DNA from: Amphritea atlantica
GTDB taxonomy: Bacteria > Pseudomonadota > Gammaproteobacteria > Pseudomonadales > Balneatricaceae
Assembly (NCBI RefSeq): GCF_900111095.1
Contig: NZ_FOGB01000007.1
Coordinates: forward strand, 150,883 to 214,882
Direction of reading: 5' to 3'
DNA length: 64,000 nucleotides
In this document: piece after piece, positions 34,795-44,633 of the stretch
Numbering within the stretch: the first letter of the stretch is position 1
How the letters are laid out: every line of letters begins with the position of its first letter
Made by a program: the position numbers and the translations under genes
The notes under the pieces: model-generated
What the model was told of the DNA's origin: nothing
Databases searched by the model: none
Seen by the model: the letters and a program-made list of their open reading frames with translations, nothing else

Positions 34795-36105
34795 TCAGTT
34801 GCTTGCCGGCAGCACGGTACTGGCAACCTCGCCAAAACCGATGCGTGCCGCGCCCTCTTTTTCACAGTATCCACGCATCACCACGGTATCGCCATCCTCC
34901 AGGAAAGTTCGTTGCTCGCCATTGGGCAGCGTAACAGACTCTTTACCACCACGGCTCAGTTCCAGTAATGAACCGCCCTGCTCATGCTCCGGCCCGGATT
35001 GCGTGCCAGAACCAAAAAAATCGCCGGGCCGCAGATTGCAGCCATTCACCGTGTGGTGAGCCACCATCTGGGCAACAGTCCAGTAGGAGTAAACAAAATT
35101 AGATTCAGAGAGTTTAGCAGGCTCCTGATTATGGTGGCGCATCTGCTGAGTCTGCAGCAGCACCTCCAGCCTGATATCAAGTGCCCCCTCCTCGCTATTC
35201 ATTCTGGATGACAGATAGGGCAACGGCTGAGGGTCAGCAGCATCGCGCTTAAACGCTGTCCGGTAAGGTAACAGGGCTTCATTGGTGACAATCCAGGGCG
35301 ACACGGTCGAGGCAAAGTTTTTCGCCAGAAACGGCCCCAGAGGCTGATATTCCCAAGCCTGAATATCCCGGGCCGACCAGTCATTAAAGAGGCAGTAACC
35401 AAACACATGCTGATCACTGTCATCCAGAACGACCGGTTCACCCAGGGCATTGCCCTGGCCGATATAGATGCCGACCTCCAGCTCATAATCCAACCGCTTA
35501 CAGGGGCCCAGGGAGGGTTCAGCAGCATCCGGGGCTTTGATCTGCCCCTGTGGCCGTTTGAATGTTTGTCCCGAAACATCAATAGAAGAGCTGCGACCAT
35601 GGTAACCTATAGGTATCCACTTATAGTTTGGCAGCAACGGGTTATCGGGGCGAAACAGGCTGCCAACACGGGTGGCATGGAACACTGATGTATAGAAATC
35701 TGTGTAATCACCAATAGTACAGGGCAGACTGTACTCTACCTCACTCTGCGGAATCAGACAGTTTTCCAGGGCCCCCTGCTCTTCGGCGCCTTCACGCAGG
35801 CCCCTCGATAGCGCCATACGCAAAGCAGACCAAACTGATCTGCCCAGTGACATAAAATGGTTCAGTGTTGGCTCGGCACATGCTGCTGCGCCCTCCGCCG
35901 CAGCACCAGTGAACAGATGCTGGGCGGCGGCAAGATCAAGCACCTGATCGCCAATCGCTACTCCGCCACGGAATGACTCATCAGAACCTTTACGACGAAA
36001 TTCCGCAAAAGGCAGGTTCTGAATCGGGAAATCGGTATCAGGCAAATTTGCACAGCTCACCCAGCTGCGCAAATCAGGATTATGGGTTTCATTCAGTACA
36101 GGCAT
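34795..36105 (-). CDS. fahA: Fumarylacetoacetase
   Basis: 436 residues from the ATG at 36105 (a GTG precedes it in frame). The N-terminal SH3-like domain and C-terminal FAH barrel are complete. Metal and catalytic landmarks: DYTDFYTS, YELEVGIYI with the two acidic ligands, NDWSARDIQAWEY, and GSGTQSGP. The enzyme splits fumarylacetoacetate into fumarate and acetoacetate, the last step of tyrosine and homogentisate breakdown. Length fits the eukaryotic-like enzyme (about 420). hmgA and maiA, its usual partners, are not next to it, so the pathway genes must be elsewhere. Confidence 0.93.
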   Translation of the reverse strand: MPVLNETHNPDLRSWVSCANLPDTDFPIQNLPFAEFRRKGSDESFRGGVAIGDQVLDLAAAQHLFTGAAAEGAAACAEPTLNHFMSLGRSVWSALRMALSRGLREGAEEQGALENCLIPQSEVEYSLPCTIGDYTDFYTSVFHATRVGSLFRPDNPLLPNYKWIPIGYHGRSSSIDVSGQTFKRPQGQIKAPDAAEPSLGPCKRLDYELEVGIYIGQGNALGEPVVLDDSDQHVFGYCLFNDWSARDIQAWEYQPLGPFLAKNFASTVSPWIVTNEALLPYRTAFKRDAADPQPLPYLSSRMNSEEGALDIRLEVLLQTQQMRHHNQEPAKLSESNFVYSYWTVAQMVAHHTVNGCNLRPGDFFGSGTQSGPEHEQGGSLLELSRGGKESVTLPNGEQRTFLEDGDTVVMRGYCEKEGAARIGFGEVASTVLPASN

Positions 36106-36479
36106 CACTCACTCTCTGGTGTCATTGTTAAGCAGCGCGCCCTTTTAGATTTTTTTAGCATCAAGGGCTTCACCACGAAGGTCTGATGTTAATTTTTATT
36201 ATCTGCTTGTACGTTACCAGAAGACAGGCAGGCTTCAATGCCCGGATATAAATTGACTAATTCCAAAGAGTAAAGAATAACTATCAATAGCGCGAAATGG
36301 TTACATTAACGAGCCTGATCAATACATCATCTCTGCTCCTGTGATAGCTTTGGCACTAGTTTTACCCGGTAGTTCTGCTTATCAAGGGGAGATATCAAAG
36401 GTATCTGCAGGTATAGTTTTTAAATCCAACAGGGTTGGAAACGTTTTTCGAAGGTTAGGGACGTAAGGACATAAGATTG
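36106..36479. other. Divergent intergenic region with a small dyad
   Basis: 374 bp before the c-di-GMP gene. A 15-bp dyad TCCAACAGGGTTGGA lies at 36425-36439, about 40 bp before the start, and could be a regulator site. No gene is supported. Confidence 0.45.
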
Positions 36480-39400
36480 ATGTCGGAATCAGTAGTTACT
36501 CTGAATACCATTTGCAGCCTGGACGTCTTGCACGCCCACCCGACCGATGCCGCTTTAACGGTCCTGCATCGCATGCGCAAATCTCATGTAAGCTCGATCG
36601 TCATTATTGATCAGCGTGAACCGATAGGTATTATCACCGAGAAAGATATCCTCCGCCTGGTCAGCTCTGCTGAAACTGAGCTGAGTGAACTGAAAGCCAG
36701 CGATATCATGACATCGCCGGTGAAAACCCTTTACGGGGATTGTGATTTTCAGCATGCCTATGAGCAGATGCAGCGGGAAAACCTGCGCCATATTGTTGTC
36801 ATCAATCGGGATGGCAGTCTCAGAGGAATAGCGACTGAAACCGATTTTGTTCAACATCTCGGATTTGAATATCTGGCCGAAATCAAGCATGTCGAAGCCG
36901 TCATGGAACGGGTGATTATGTTTGTCCCCCAGGATAGTACCCTGCGCTACGCATTCTCAGTAATGAGTGATAAGAAGATCAGCAGTGTTGTGGTAGGCGA
37001 CAGCAATAATGCCGCAGGTATTCTCACTGAGCGGGACGTTGTCCGCTTGCTGGATGACCAGATAGATCTGAATACCGCCAGAGTCTGCGATTATATGAGC
37101 AGACCGGTTGAGTTTATTGGCGTGGGCACCTCTTTGCTGCAAGCCCGGCAAACGATGCAGACAAAACAGATACGCCGTCTACTGGTCTGCGATACGGATG
37201 GGCAGGTAATAGGACTCCTGACCCGGCAACACCTGATTGATCGGTTACAAACCCACTTTATCAAAATGATGAGGGATGCGATCAGCCACCTGAATCAAAA
37301 ACTCGAAAGCAGCCGCAATAAGGTCAATCACTACCAGGGCTTTTTTGAGAACTCTCCCCTCGCCTACCAGTCACTCGACGCCGAAGGCTTTATTCTTGAG
37401 GTCAACGCTTGCTGGCGTAAACTGATGGGGTATGAAAAGCGAGAGATCATTGGTACAGCATTCAAACAGCTGCTGGTCGCCGGTCAGGAGGAGAAATTCA
37501 GGCACTGCTTTGCCTCATTCTCAAATCATGGATTCGTTGAAAATGTCCATTATCAGCTACGAACCCGGGCTGGAGAGATACTGGATATTCAGTTAGATGG
37601 TCAGATAATGCGGGATGAAAGTGGTAATTTTATCCAGACTCATTGCCTGCTGACCAATCTGACTGAGAAACATAAGATGGACTCGCAGCTTCATCTGTTT
37701 CGCCAACTGATTGATCAAAGCCATGATGCCCTGTTTGTGATCGATGCAGAAAGTTCCCGCATTCTCGATATTAATCAGGCCACTTGTGATTATCTGGGTT
37801 ATAAGCGTGAACAGCTGCTTAAAATGTCAATCACGGATATCAGTGATCTATCGTCTGATCTTTCCCGTTGGCGGAAACGTCTGGCTAGTATTGATGCCCG
37901 GGGAGGACTGTTTGAGGCAATTCATACCACCTCTGACGGGAGCAAAGTCCCTGTTGAGATCAGCACCACCTTACAGATGATCAATGGTAATCAGGTGGTC
38001 CTGTCTACCGTACGTGATATTACCGAACGTAAACAGGCTGAGCTGCGAGCGCGCAATGAGAGCAACTTCCTGCAGGCGGTGATTGATTGTATCGGCGATC
38101 CGGTGATGGTTATCGATACGGATTACAAAGTAATCAAGTCAAACCGGGCGGCAAACGATTACTACTTTAACTGCCTCTCCAGTAGCGATAGCTCATGCTA
38201 TCACATGGTTCATAAACAGGGGGTTCCCTGCGAGCACTGTCCGCTGACAGATGTGATGAGCAGCAGGAAGCCCACCACCCGCATTCATGAGCATACCAGT
38301 AAGACCGGCGAAGTCCGGACATTTGAGCTGATGGCCAGCCCACTTTACGATGCCGATGGCAAGCTGGCCGGGCTGGTAGAATCAAGCCGGGATATTTCTG
38401 ACCATGAGACTATCCGCAAAGCCCTGCTTGATAAAGAGAAGAGCCTTGATTTTCTGGCACATCACGACCCCCTGACCAAGTTACCCAACCGATTACTGTT
38501 CGGCGACCGGCTTAAACAGGCTGTACGCCATGCGAAGCGTAATAAAACCGGCGTCGCCCTGCTGTTTATCGATCTGGATGAGTTTAAAGAGATCAACGAC
38601 AGCTTTGGCCATAATCTGGGCGATCAGTTACTCAAAAAAGTGTCAGAACGACTCAAACACCATGCTCGAGAAAATGACACGATCTCTCGTCTCGGCGGTG
38701 ATGAGTTTACGATCATTATCGAAGATCTGATGAACGCTGATGATGCGGCTACCATCGCTCAGAACCTGCTGGCCGCATTTAATGAACCTATCGACCTGGA
38801 TGAGCAGCTACATATCAGCCTCAGTATCGGTATCAGCCTCTACCCAGATGACGCCGAACAGCCAGAAGCACTGATCCGTAACGCCGATACCGCGATGTAC
38901 CGGGCCAAAACTGCCGGTAAAAACCGCTATGAGTTTTATACTCAGGAGATGACCGATCAGGCCTTTGAACGGTTTCTGATGGTCGGGGCACTGCGTAATG
39001 CAATCGAGAATCAGCAGTTCGTGCTGCACTATCAGCCACAGATAGACCTGCGGGATAACAGCATAATAGGTGCAGAGGCCCTGATTCGCTGGAACGACCC
39101 GCAAATGGGCACAATTCCCCCCTCCCGATTTATCCCGGTGGCGGAGAAAACCGGAATGATCCAGAACATAGATCGCTGGGTACTTAATACCGTATGCCAC
39201 AATATTCACCAATGGCAACAACAGGGATATCGGGTGCCACGAGTATCGATCAACATTTCAGCCCGCCATTTTGGTTCTAACATTCTTGCGGATGAGGTGG
39301 CGGCAATACTTGATCATCATCACTGTAGCAGTGAGCTGATTGAGCTTGAGATCACCGAAGGTGTAATCATGAACAACCCGAGCCGTGCGGGTAAAGAGCT

Positions 39401-39734
39401 TAAGCAGCTGCGGGATATGGGGATCCGTCTGGCAATCGACGATTTTGGCACCGGCTACTCCTCTCTGAGCTATCTGAAAACCCTGCCGCTGGATCGATTA
39501 AAAATCGATCAGTCCTTTATCAGTGATATTCCCGGAGATAAAAATGATCAGGCGATCTCCAGGGCCATTATTGCATTGGCGAACAGTCTTGGCCTGGAGG
39601 TGATTGCTGAAGGTATGGAAACAGAGCAGCAGCGCCAGTTCCTGATTGAGGAGGGCTGCTTCCATGCTCAGGGATTTTTGTTTAGTAAGGCTGTTCCGGA
39701 GCACAGCTTTCTGGCGTTGCTGAAAAAGGTCTAG
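36480..39734 (+). CDS. CBS-CBS-PAS-PAS-PAS-GGDEF-EAL c-di-GMP enzyme
   Basis: 1084 residues from the ATG at 36480 (TTG at 36477 also in frame). Four CBS repeats in two Bateman modules occupy about 1-265, usual adenosyl-nucleotide sensors. Three PAS domains follow (about 285-405, 405-525, 530-650), the last with a cysteine cluster (CYHMVH and CEHCPL). The GGDEF domain (about 655-815) has SRLGGDEF and an RxxD I-site (REND) five residues upstream. The EAL domain (about 830-1080) keeps EALIRW, the INISARHF Asn, ELEITEG, DDFGTGYSS, LKID and AEGMETE, all metal and catalytic residues. So both synthesis and hydrolysis may be active. It has no transmembrane helix and stands alone. Confidence 0.92.
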   Translation: MSESVVTLNTICSLDVLHAHPTDAALTVLHRMRKSHVSSIVIIDQREPIGIITEKDILRLVSSAETELSELKASDIMTSPVKTLYGDCDFQHAYEQMQRENLRHIVVINRDGSLRGIATETDFVQHLGFEYLAEIKHVEAVMERVIMFVPQDSTLRYAFSVMSDKKISSVVVGDSNNAAGILTERDVVRLLDDQIDLNTARVCDYMSRPVEFIGVGTSLLQARQTMQTKQIRRLLVCDTDGQVIGLLTRQHLIDRLQTHFIKMMRDAISHLNQKLESSRNKVNHYQGFFENSPLAYQSLDAEGFILEVNACWRKLMGYEKREIIGTAFKQLLVAGQEEKFRHCFASFSNHGFVENVHYQLRTRAGEILDIQLDGQIMRDESGNFIQTHCLLTNLTEKHKMDSQLHLFRQLIDQSHDALFVIDAESSRILDINQATCDYLGYKREQLLKMSITDISDLSSDLSRWRKRLASIDARGGLFEAIHTTSDGSKVPVEISTTLQMINGNQVVLSTVRDITERKQAELRARNESNFLQAVIDCIGDPVMVIDTDYKVIKSNRAANDYYFNCLSSSDSSCYHMVHKQGVPCEHCPLTDVMSSRKPTTRIHEHTSKTGEVRTFELMASPLYDADGKLAGLVESSRDISDHETIRKALLDKEKSLDFLAHHDPLTKLPNRLLFGDRLKQAVRHAKRNKTGVALLFIDLDEFKEINDSFGHNLGDQLLKKVSERLKHHARENDTISRLGGDEFTIIIEDLMNADDAATIAQNLLAAFNEPIDLDEQLHISLSIGISLYPDDAEQPEALIRNADTAMYRAKTAGKNRYEFYTQEMTDQAFERFLMVGALRNAIENQQFVLHYQPQIDLRDNSIIGAEALIRWNDPQMGTIPPSRFIPVAEKTGMIQNIDRWVLNTVCHNIHQWQQQGYRVPRVSINISARHFGSNILADEVAAILDHHHCSSELIELEITEGVIMNNPSRAGKELKQLRDMGIRLAIDDFGTGYSSLSYLKTLPLDRLKIDQSFISDIPGDKNDQAISRAIIALANSLGLEVIAEGMETEQQRQFLIEEGCFHAQGFLFSKAVPEHSFLALLKKV

Positions 39735-39808
39735 CCAGCCCAGTCCTAACCCCTTAAGCTCTGCACCTTATACATCAGCATCTTCGAGTACACAGATCAG
39801 GGAGATCC

Positions 39809-40651
39809 ATGAAAACAGTACTGATTACCGGCTGCTCCAGCGGCATTGGCTACCACGTAGCAATCGGCCTGCAACAACGGGGCTACCGGGTTATCGCCAC
39901 CGCGCGACAACAAAAGGATGTTGAACGGCTCCAACAGCTGGGATTAGAGTCCATTCAACTGGACCTGGAGTATTCTGAATCGATTCAACAGGCTATGGAC
40001 TGGGTTGAGGCAGAAACTGGCGGAGCGCTGTATGCCCTGTTCAATAATGGCGCCTATGGCCAGCCCGGTGCGATTGAGGATCTCAGCCGGGACCTGCTGC
40101 GTAAGCAGCTGGAGATCAACCTGCTGGGCTGGCATGAGCTTACCTGTCGGGTTCTGCCGCTGATGCGTAAACAGGGTTTTGGCCGCATCATTCAGAACAG
40201 TTCGGTTCTGGGGCTGATCACGATGCGCTTTCGCGGGGCTTACAACACCAGTAAGTTTGCGCTGGAAGGCTACAGCGATACCTTGCGACAGGAACTTGCA
40301 GATACCCGTATTCATGTTTCACTGATCGAACCCGGCCCGGTCAGAAGCAAATTCAGAGAAAACGCATTCAAAGCCTTTCGTGACAATATTGATATAGAAA
40401 GCAGCCCGTTTCGCACTATTTATCAAAAAGTTCTGAAACGTTTAAGCAGTCACGATGGCGGGGACGATCCGTTTACACTGGGGCCTGATGCGGTATTGGA
40501 TAAAGTGATTCACGCGTTGGAGAGTAAACGCCCAAGGCCCCGCTATTATGTCACCCTGCCAACCCATCTGTTTGGTATTCTACGCCGTATTTTGTCGACC
40601 CGGATGCTCGACTGGATTTTATTACGGGCATCGGCATCGGAGAATAAATAG
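39809..40651 (+). CDS. Short-chain dehydrogenase/reductase
   Basis: 280 residues, GGGAGAT before the start. The Rossmann glycine motif is TGCSSGIG (about 7-14), the structural motif is NNGAYG in place of NNAG, the catalytic Ser is in NSSV and the Tyr-Lys pair in YNTSK. The C-terminal extension (about 190-280) with KRPRPRYYVTLP fits the classical SDR subgroup acting on sterols or retinoid-like lipids. NAD(P) dependence is inferred. No operon partner. Confidence 0.85.
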   Translation: MKTVLITGCSSGIGYHVAIGLQQRGYRVIATARQQKDVERLQQLGLESIQLDLEYSESIQQAMDWVEAETGGALYALFNNGAYGQPGAIEDLSRDLLRKQLEINLLGWHELTCRVLPLMRKQGFGRIIQNSSVLGLITMRFRGAYNTSKFALEGYSDTLRQELADTRIHVSLIEPGPVRSKFRENAFKAFRDNIDIESSPFRTIYQKVLKRLSSHDGGDDPFTLGPDAVLDKVIHALESKRPRPRYYVTLPTHLFGILRRILSTRMLDWILLRASASENK

Positions 40652-41117
40652 GGCCGGGCATATCAACGCTGTACTGCCTGAAATACGGCCAAGCGGCCGA
40701 ACACGGCTCGGTCCTATCCCCTCCCTCCAAACTCTACAGGCTCTGTCTGATTCCTAGAGGACTTTTTAACTGCGGAAACCCTCAGTGCTTAATCCCGCCG
40801 GTCAGGTGTAGAAATTGAGCGTTTTATTGCCTATAGTTTCATTGAAGAAGCAACAGGAGCAATTCTATCTCTTTATCAGTATGTGGTTATTCTCTCCGGT
40901 ATCGTTTAACACCCTTATGCTTATATGCTTCAGTCGGCTCTGTTGAGAGTACGGCCAGGAGTATTCTCACAACTCACGCCAGTTTCTGAATATTCCGTGA
41001 GTGTTTTTCACTGCTTCAAGCTGGCCTTGCTAATTTTATACGTCATCAGACTATCAGGTGCTTCACGCGCCCGGCACCAGTCATATACACGTCAATCGGG
41101 CGGTAAGAGGATCTCTT
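40652..41117. other. Intergenic region without a supported gene
   Basis: 466 bp between two rightward genes. Only short overlapping frames without ribosome sites are present. Confidence 0.45.
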
Positions 41118-41456
41118 ATGTTCAAGTTCGCTGGATTAATCCCTTGCATCTCTCTTTTCATGACAGCCAGTGCCTTCGCTGCAGATACGACTGACTGTGT
41201 AGTGCTCACACGGGAACAAGGGAATAACTGTGCGTCCAGAGATTCACTGCAGATTAAAGTCACCAACAAATGTAGTGAAAACGTTTATGTAAAAATGTGT
41301 CTGGAGCGAAAAGATGGGCAATGGAACTGTGGCTCTGACTCAATACTAAAACCGGGCAGAACAAATACCGGGTTTTATGCTTGCCATGGTACTGGCAACT
41401 ATCAATGGTCAAGCTGCACCGGTGGCTTCAAAGAGTGTGGATTTCGCTCTCCCTGA
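41118..41456 (+). CDS. Small cysteine-rich secreted protein
   Basis: 112 residues from the ATG at 41118, preceded by AGAGGAT; the frame is open to 41058. A clear signal peptide (residues 1-21, cleavage at AFA-ADT). The mature part of about 91 residues has eight cysteines spaced for four disulfides (DC, NNC, KC, MC, NC, YAC, SC, EC), with conserved-looking LQIKVTNKCSENVYVKMCLER. I do not recognise the family. Function unknown; a periplasmic or secreted beta-sandwich is plausible. A hairpin follows the stop. Confidence 0.7.
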   Translation: MFKFAGLIPCISLFMTASAFAADTTDCVVLTREQGNNCASRDSLQIKVTNKCSENVYVKMCLERKDGQWNCGSDSILKPGRTNTGFYACHGTGNYQWSSCTGGFKECGFRSP

Positions 41457-41483
41457 GACCTGTCAGACCTGCCTGAGGCAACA

Positions 41484-41519
41484 GGGACAAACTCCGCTAA
41501 AGGGTTTGTCCCCGTGCTT
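41484..41519 (+). terminator. Probable terminator after the cysteine-rich gene
   Basis: GGGACAAAC and GTTTGTCCC arms (9 bp) with an 11-nt loop; the T run starts about 4 bases later, so the match is imperfect. Confidence 0.55.
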
Positions 41520-41541
41520 TTTGACTTAGTCACTTTCCTCA

Positions 41542-43296
41542 TTACTGCACAAAGGTCACCTGCAGCGTATTTCCGACAATAGCAAAGCTGGGTTCAACCC
41601 CGTCTATGCTATTCGCGCGAAACCGTTCCGCAGTCATATGACAAAGTTCAGAGCATGTCAGCAGTGTATAGGGTGTATTGAAGGCAAAGCCTCCATTTTT
41701 CAGCTTGTCGAGATGAAAACTCACCTGTGTCGAGTTAACATACAGCGCCCCTGCTATTGAGAGCGCGGGCATCTGCGAGCCCAGTTGAGTGACAATCACG
41801 CCACCAGTCATTTCCAGGCTTCCTATAGTGAGGTCGCCGGTATGGTAGGCGATATTCAGCTCAGCATCATCGAACAGACAAACCTTAGCACTCCCCCCCA
41901 CCGATTGATCATAGAATACGATCCGGCCACCATAACCACCGTTCGTGCCACCATAGGCGATCAGGGAGGCACTGCCTGCAGTGGACTGTCCGGAAAAGAC
42001 GGTGTAGCCACCGGCAGCACCGGATGTGCAACCACCCAGATTGAATATTGTAGCGCTTCCTGCGGTCGGAAAATTTTCGCAGGTACTGTCACTGTCATTC
42101 TGATTGCTGTAAACCGAAAACTCAGTATAACCGGCAGCGCCCTGCTCGCCTGAACCCGGGTGATTCCAGATCGTTGCGTTACCCGCCGTAGGAGAATATT
42201 TGCTTGGCAGGTTGATGGAGAAAATGGTGTGACCTGCGCTGGATTTGTTTGCAATGGCGCTGCCGTAGTTGACGATTGTCGCCTCCGCACCGGTCGGAGA
42301 GCCGTACTTCGCACTGAACTCAAGATGGCCACCACCGCCCTGCTCACCCTGACGTGCACCGTAGTTAAAATAGCAGCCGTAACCCGCAGAGGCGCCCTGT
42401 GAGGCATCCATGTATGGAGGGTTGTTATTAAAACTGGTTACCCCACCGTAGGCTCCAGCCATCTCTGCCGCATAGTTGTAGAAATATCCCTCACCACCCG
42501 TGGAGGTGCTGTCAAAGGCTACATCGCCACCATTTGCTTTTTCGTGAGTTGCTCCCCAATTGTTGTATACACCGTGATCGGCACTGGAACTGCCGTAGAA
42601 CTGCGTATTACCGCCATCACCACCGGCGACCGTGCCGCCCACATTGGTGAAAGTGGCCTTACCTGCGGTGGCGGTATCGTGAAAGACCACATTAGCGAAG
42701 GTATCACCATCAATACCCAGGCTACCGTAAATAGTAAATGTGGCACGATCAGCCGAAGAGGCGTCGCTGAAGCTTATCTCGCCACCGACGGTACTGGGGA
42801 TGTTTTCTTTTCTGTACTGAGGCGGTGGTTCGGCGCCGGTCCACACTTTAAACCGGGCGGAACCGGCTCTGGCATGATCGCAAAAGCTGATTACGCCACC
42901 ACCGTAGCCCTGTTCCCTGATCGGGCCTGCGCAGTAATAGATATCATCAGTACCTGCTGTCGCATTATTGGTAAACAGAAGTTGCGGATTATCATGCCCG
43001 CTGCTGGTCGCGGCCACAATAAAGCTCTGCTGGCAACGCGAAGAGTTACTGACCCCCTGGCCGGTAATAATAAGGCCAGGTACTTTGCCGGGACCGAAGT
43101 TGAAGGTATAGGCTGTGGCGCTTTCACTGAATTCGATACTCTCAACACTTGCGCTGTGGTCTGCTGAGAAAGTGATTGCAGTTTGAGATGAACTGTTAAA
43201 AACGGCTTTACTGACTGGCAGTTCCGCTGGACTCCAGTTGGCGGCGGAGTTCCATTCTCCCGACGCGGGTTGAGGATTCCATTCAGATTGAGACAT
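41542..43296 (-). CDS. Beta-helix repeat protein of unknown function
   Basis: 584 residues, GGAG before the start. About ten repeats of roughly 25-35 residues follow a TAGxATFxNxGG...GGxTxF pattern (for example TAGKATFTNVGG and TAGSATIFNLGG), as in autotransporter passenger beta strands. It starts MSQSEWNPQPASGEWNSAANW, a head common in such passengers, but it has no signal peptide and no C-terminal barrel or anchor; the C-terminus (LYVNSTQVSFHLDKL) is the usual closing strand. Divergent from the DNase II-like gene. Function and export route are unknown. Confidence 0.75.
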   Translation of the reverse strand: MSQSEWNPQPASGEWNSAANWSPAELPVSKAVFNSSSQTAITFSADHSASVESIEFSESATAYTFNFGPGKVPGLIITGQGVSNSSRCQQSFIVAATSSGHDNPQLLFTNNATAGTDDIYYCAGPIREQGYGGGVISFCDHARAGSARFKVWTGAEPPPQYRKENIPSTVGGEISFSDASSADRATFTIYGSLGIDGDTFANVVFHDTATAGKATFTNVGGTVAGGDGGNTQFYGSSSADHGVYNNWGATHEKANGGDVAFDSTSTGGEGYFYNYAAEMAGAYGGVTSFNNNPPYMDASQGASAGYGCYFNYGARQGEQGGGGHLEFSAKYGSPTGAEATIVNYGSAIANKSSAGHTIFSINLPSKYSPTAGNATIWNHPGSGEQGAAGYTEFSVYSNQNDSDSTCENFPTAGSATIFNLGGCTSGAAGGYTVFSGQSTAGSASLIAYGGTNGGYGGRIVFYDQSVGGSAKVCLFDDAELNIAYHTGDLTIGSLEMTGGVIVTQLGSQMPALSIAGALYVNSTQVSFHLDKLKNGGFAFNTPYTLLTCSELCHMTAERFRANSIDGVEPSFAIVGNTLQVTFVQ

Positions 43297-43583
43297 TGAT
43301 TACTCCGTTGTTATTAGGAGGGACACCCATTCGGGCCATAAAATCATTGGGTATTCCCGTTATTATCGATAGTGAAGTTCTGTTTGTACTCACGGGCTGG
43401 CCATTGCAGCCTGAAGTCCCACGGTGCCCGTTGTCGCTGCATACTCTTAATCAACCAGCATCGGAATACCGAAGACAGCAACAACAGTACCGAAACCTGA
43501 CTGCAATGAATAGCCATAGTGCTATCTGGTTTTCATGGTATACAATTGTTTTTTCAATTGAAATTACGTGGAGATAGTCGCCG

Positions 43584-44618
43584 ATGCTGGGGGCAAAGAA
43601 TCAACAGGGAACGCCGGTGGACTGGTGGTTTATCTATAAAACTCCTGAGCATACAGGAACCTCCGAGAATCAGGGGTACGAGTTCTTCTATTTTGATTCA
43701 CAAAGCGCAGCCCTGGATTTGTCACCCACCGGGCTGAACCAGGATAATCAGGCCCTGGGATACACCCTGGCCGAAATTTTTAGCGCCCCGCAGAGCACCG
43801 GTTATATTGCCTATAACGACGAGCACATTGACGCGGAAAAAAACAAGTCGGAAAAAGGCCATTGTAAAGGGGTGCTCGCCTTTGACAAGGCGAGTGATTC
43901 AGCGCTCTATCTCCTGCATTCAACCCCCAGATTTCCCGTCAACAAAGAGGCGACACTGCCGGACGACGAGATGATCTATGGGCAGACCTTTATCTGTATC
44001 ACACTACCCGACTACCAGACGGCCAATCGTATCGCGCAACAGATGCTGAGTCAGCAAAACCCGCAGGTGCTGACAGAATGTTCACGTATTCCCTCCTCTC
44101 TGCAGGATGATGAACCTCTTTCGCAGCTGTTTCATGGACGCGGGATCAACGAATCGGAGATTCCCTCGACGCTGTCCTTCAGTTCGCGGGGAGGTAAACC
44201 GTTTCTGCTGACAGCCAAAAGTAGAAAATGGGGTAAAGACTTCTGGCTCGATCTGGTTTCACCGCAACTGAAATGCGATCTGGTGGTTGAGACCTGGCGA
44301 AGGGGCGCGGTGACACCCATGCAGGACAGTTTGTCTACCGAGTATGATGACGATACTCTTACCCTGGACTTCAAAATCCCCCCGTCACTGAACTATGAGT
44401 GGCACTATACCAAGGACCACGCCAAATGGGCGGTGGCCCTGAAAAACAACACCTCTTCGTTACCCTGGGTCTGTATTGCCGACCTCAATCGCATGGTATC
44501 CCAGGAGAAACGCGGTGGTGGAAGTTTATGCTTCCAGGACAGTCAGTTGTGGCAAGCCTTGAAAAACGCCGAAGAAAAGTTACACCAGCCAGCTCAACCG
44601 GATTCGGCTCAGACCTAA
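43584..44618 (+). CDS. DNase II homologue (acid deoxyribonuclease family)
   Basis: 344 residues, GGAGAT before the start. The family pattern is complete: WFIYKTP near the start, GHCKGVLAFD (H93, K95), LLHSTPRFP (H112), QTFICITL, WLDLVSPQLKCDLVVETWRRG, DHAKWAV (H279, K281) and CIADLNRMVSQEKRGGGSLC. The two HxK motifs make the pseudo-dimeric PLD-like active site of DNase II, a metal-independent acid nuclease in animals. DNase II is rare in bacteria. No signal peptide is seen, unlike the lysosomal and secreted forms. The gene is divergent from the beta-helix gene and convergent with the phospholipase-family gene. Confidence 0.88.
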   Translation: MLGAKNQQGTPVDWWFIYKTPEHTGTSENQGYEFFYFDSQSAALDLSPTGLNQDNQALGYTLAEIFSAPQSTGYIAYNDEHIDAEKNKSEKGHCKGVLAFDKASDSALYLLHSTPRFPVNKEATLPDDEMIYGQTFICITLPDYQTANRIAQQMLSQQNPQVLTECSRIPSSLQDDEPLSQLFHGRGINESEIPSTLSFSSRGGKPFLLTAKSRKWGKDFWLDLVSPQLKCDLVVETWRRGAVTPMQDSLSTEYDDDTLTLDFKIPPSLNYEWHYTKDHAKWAVALKNNTSSLPWVCIADLNRMVSQEKRGGGSLCFQDSQLWQALKNAEEKLHQPAQPDSAQT

Positions 44619-44633
44619 TGCCACCCCCTGAAC

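Noticed and set aside
36425-36439. 15-bp dyad before the c-di-GMP gene as a named regulator site
   Set aside because: Too short to assign and without a known consensus; kept only as a note in the intergenic entry.
42544-43167. 207-residue plus-strand ORF inside the beta-helix gene
   Set aside because: Repeat-driven shadow of the opposite strand; no start signal or motifs.
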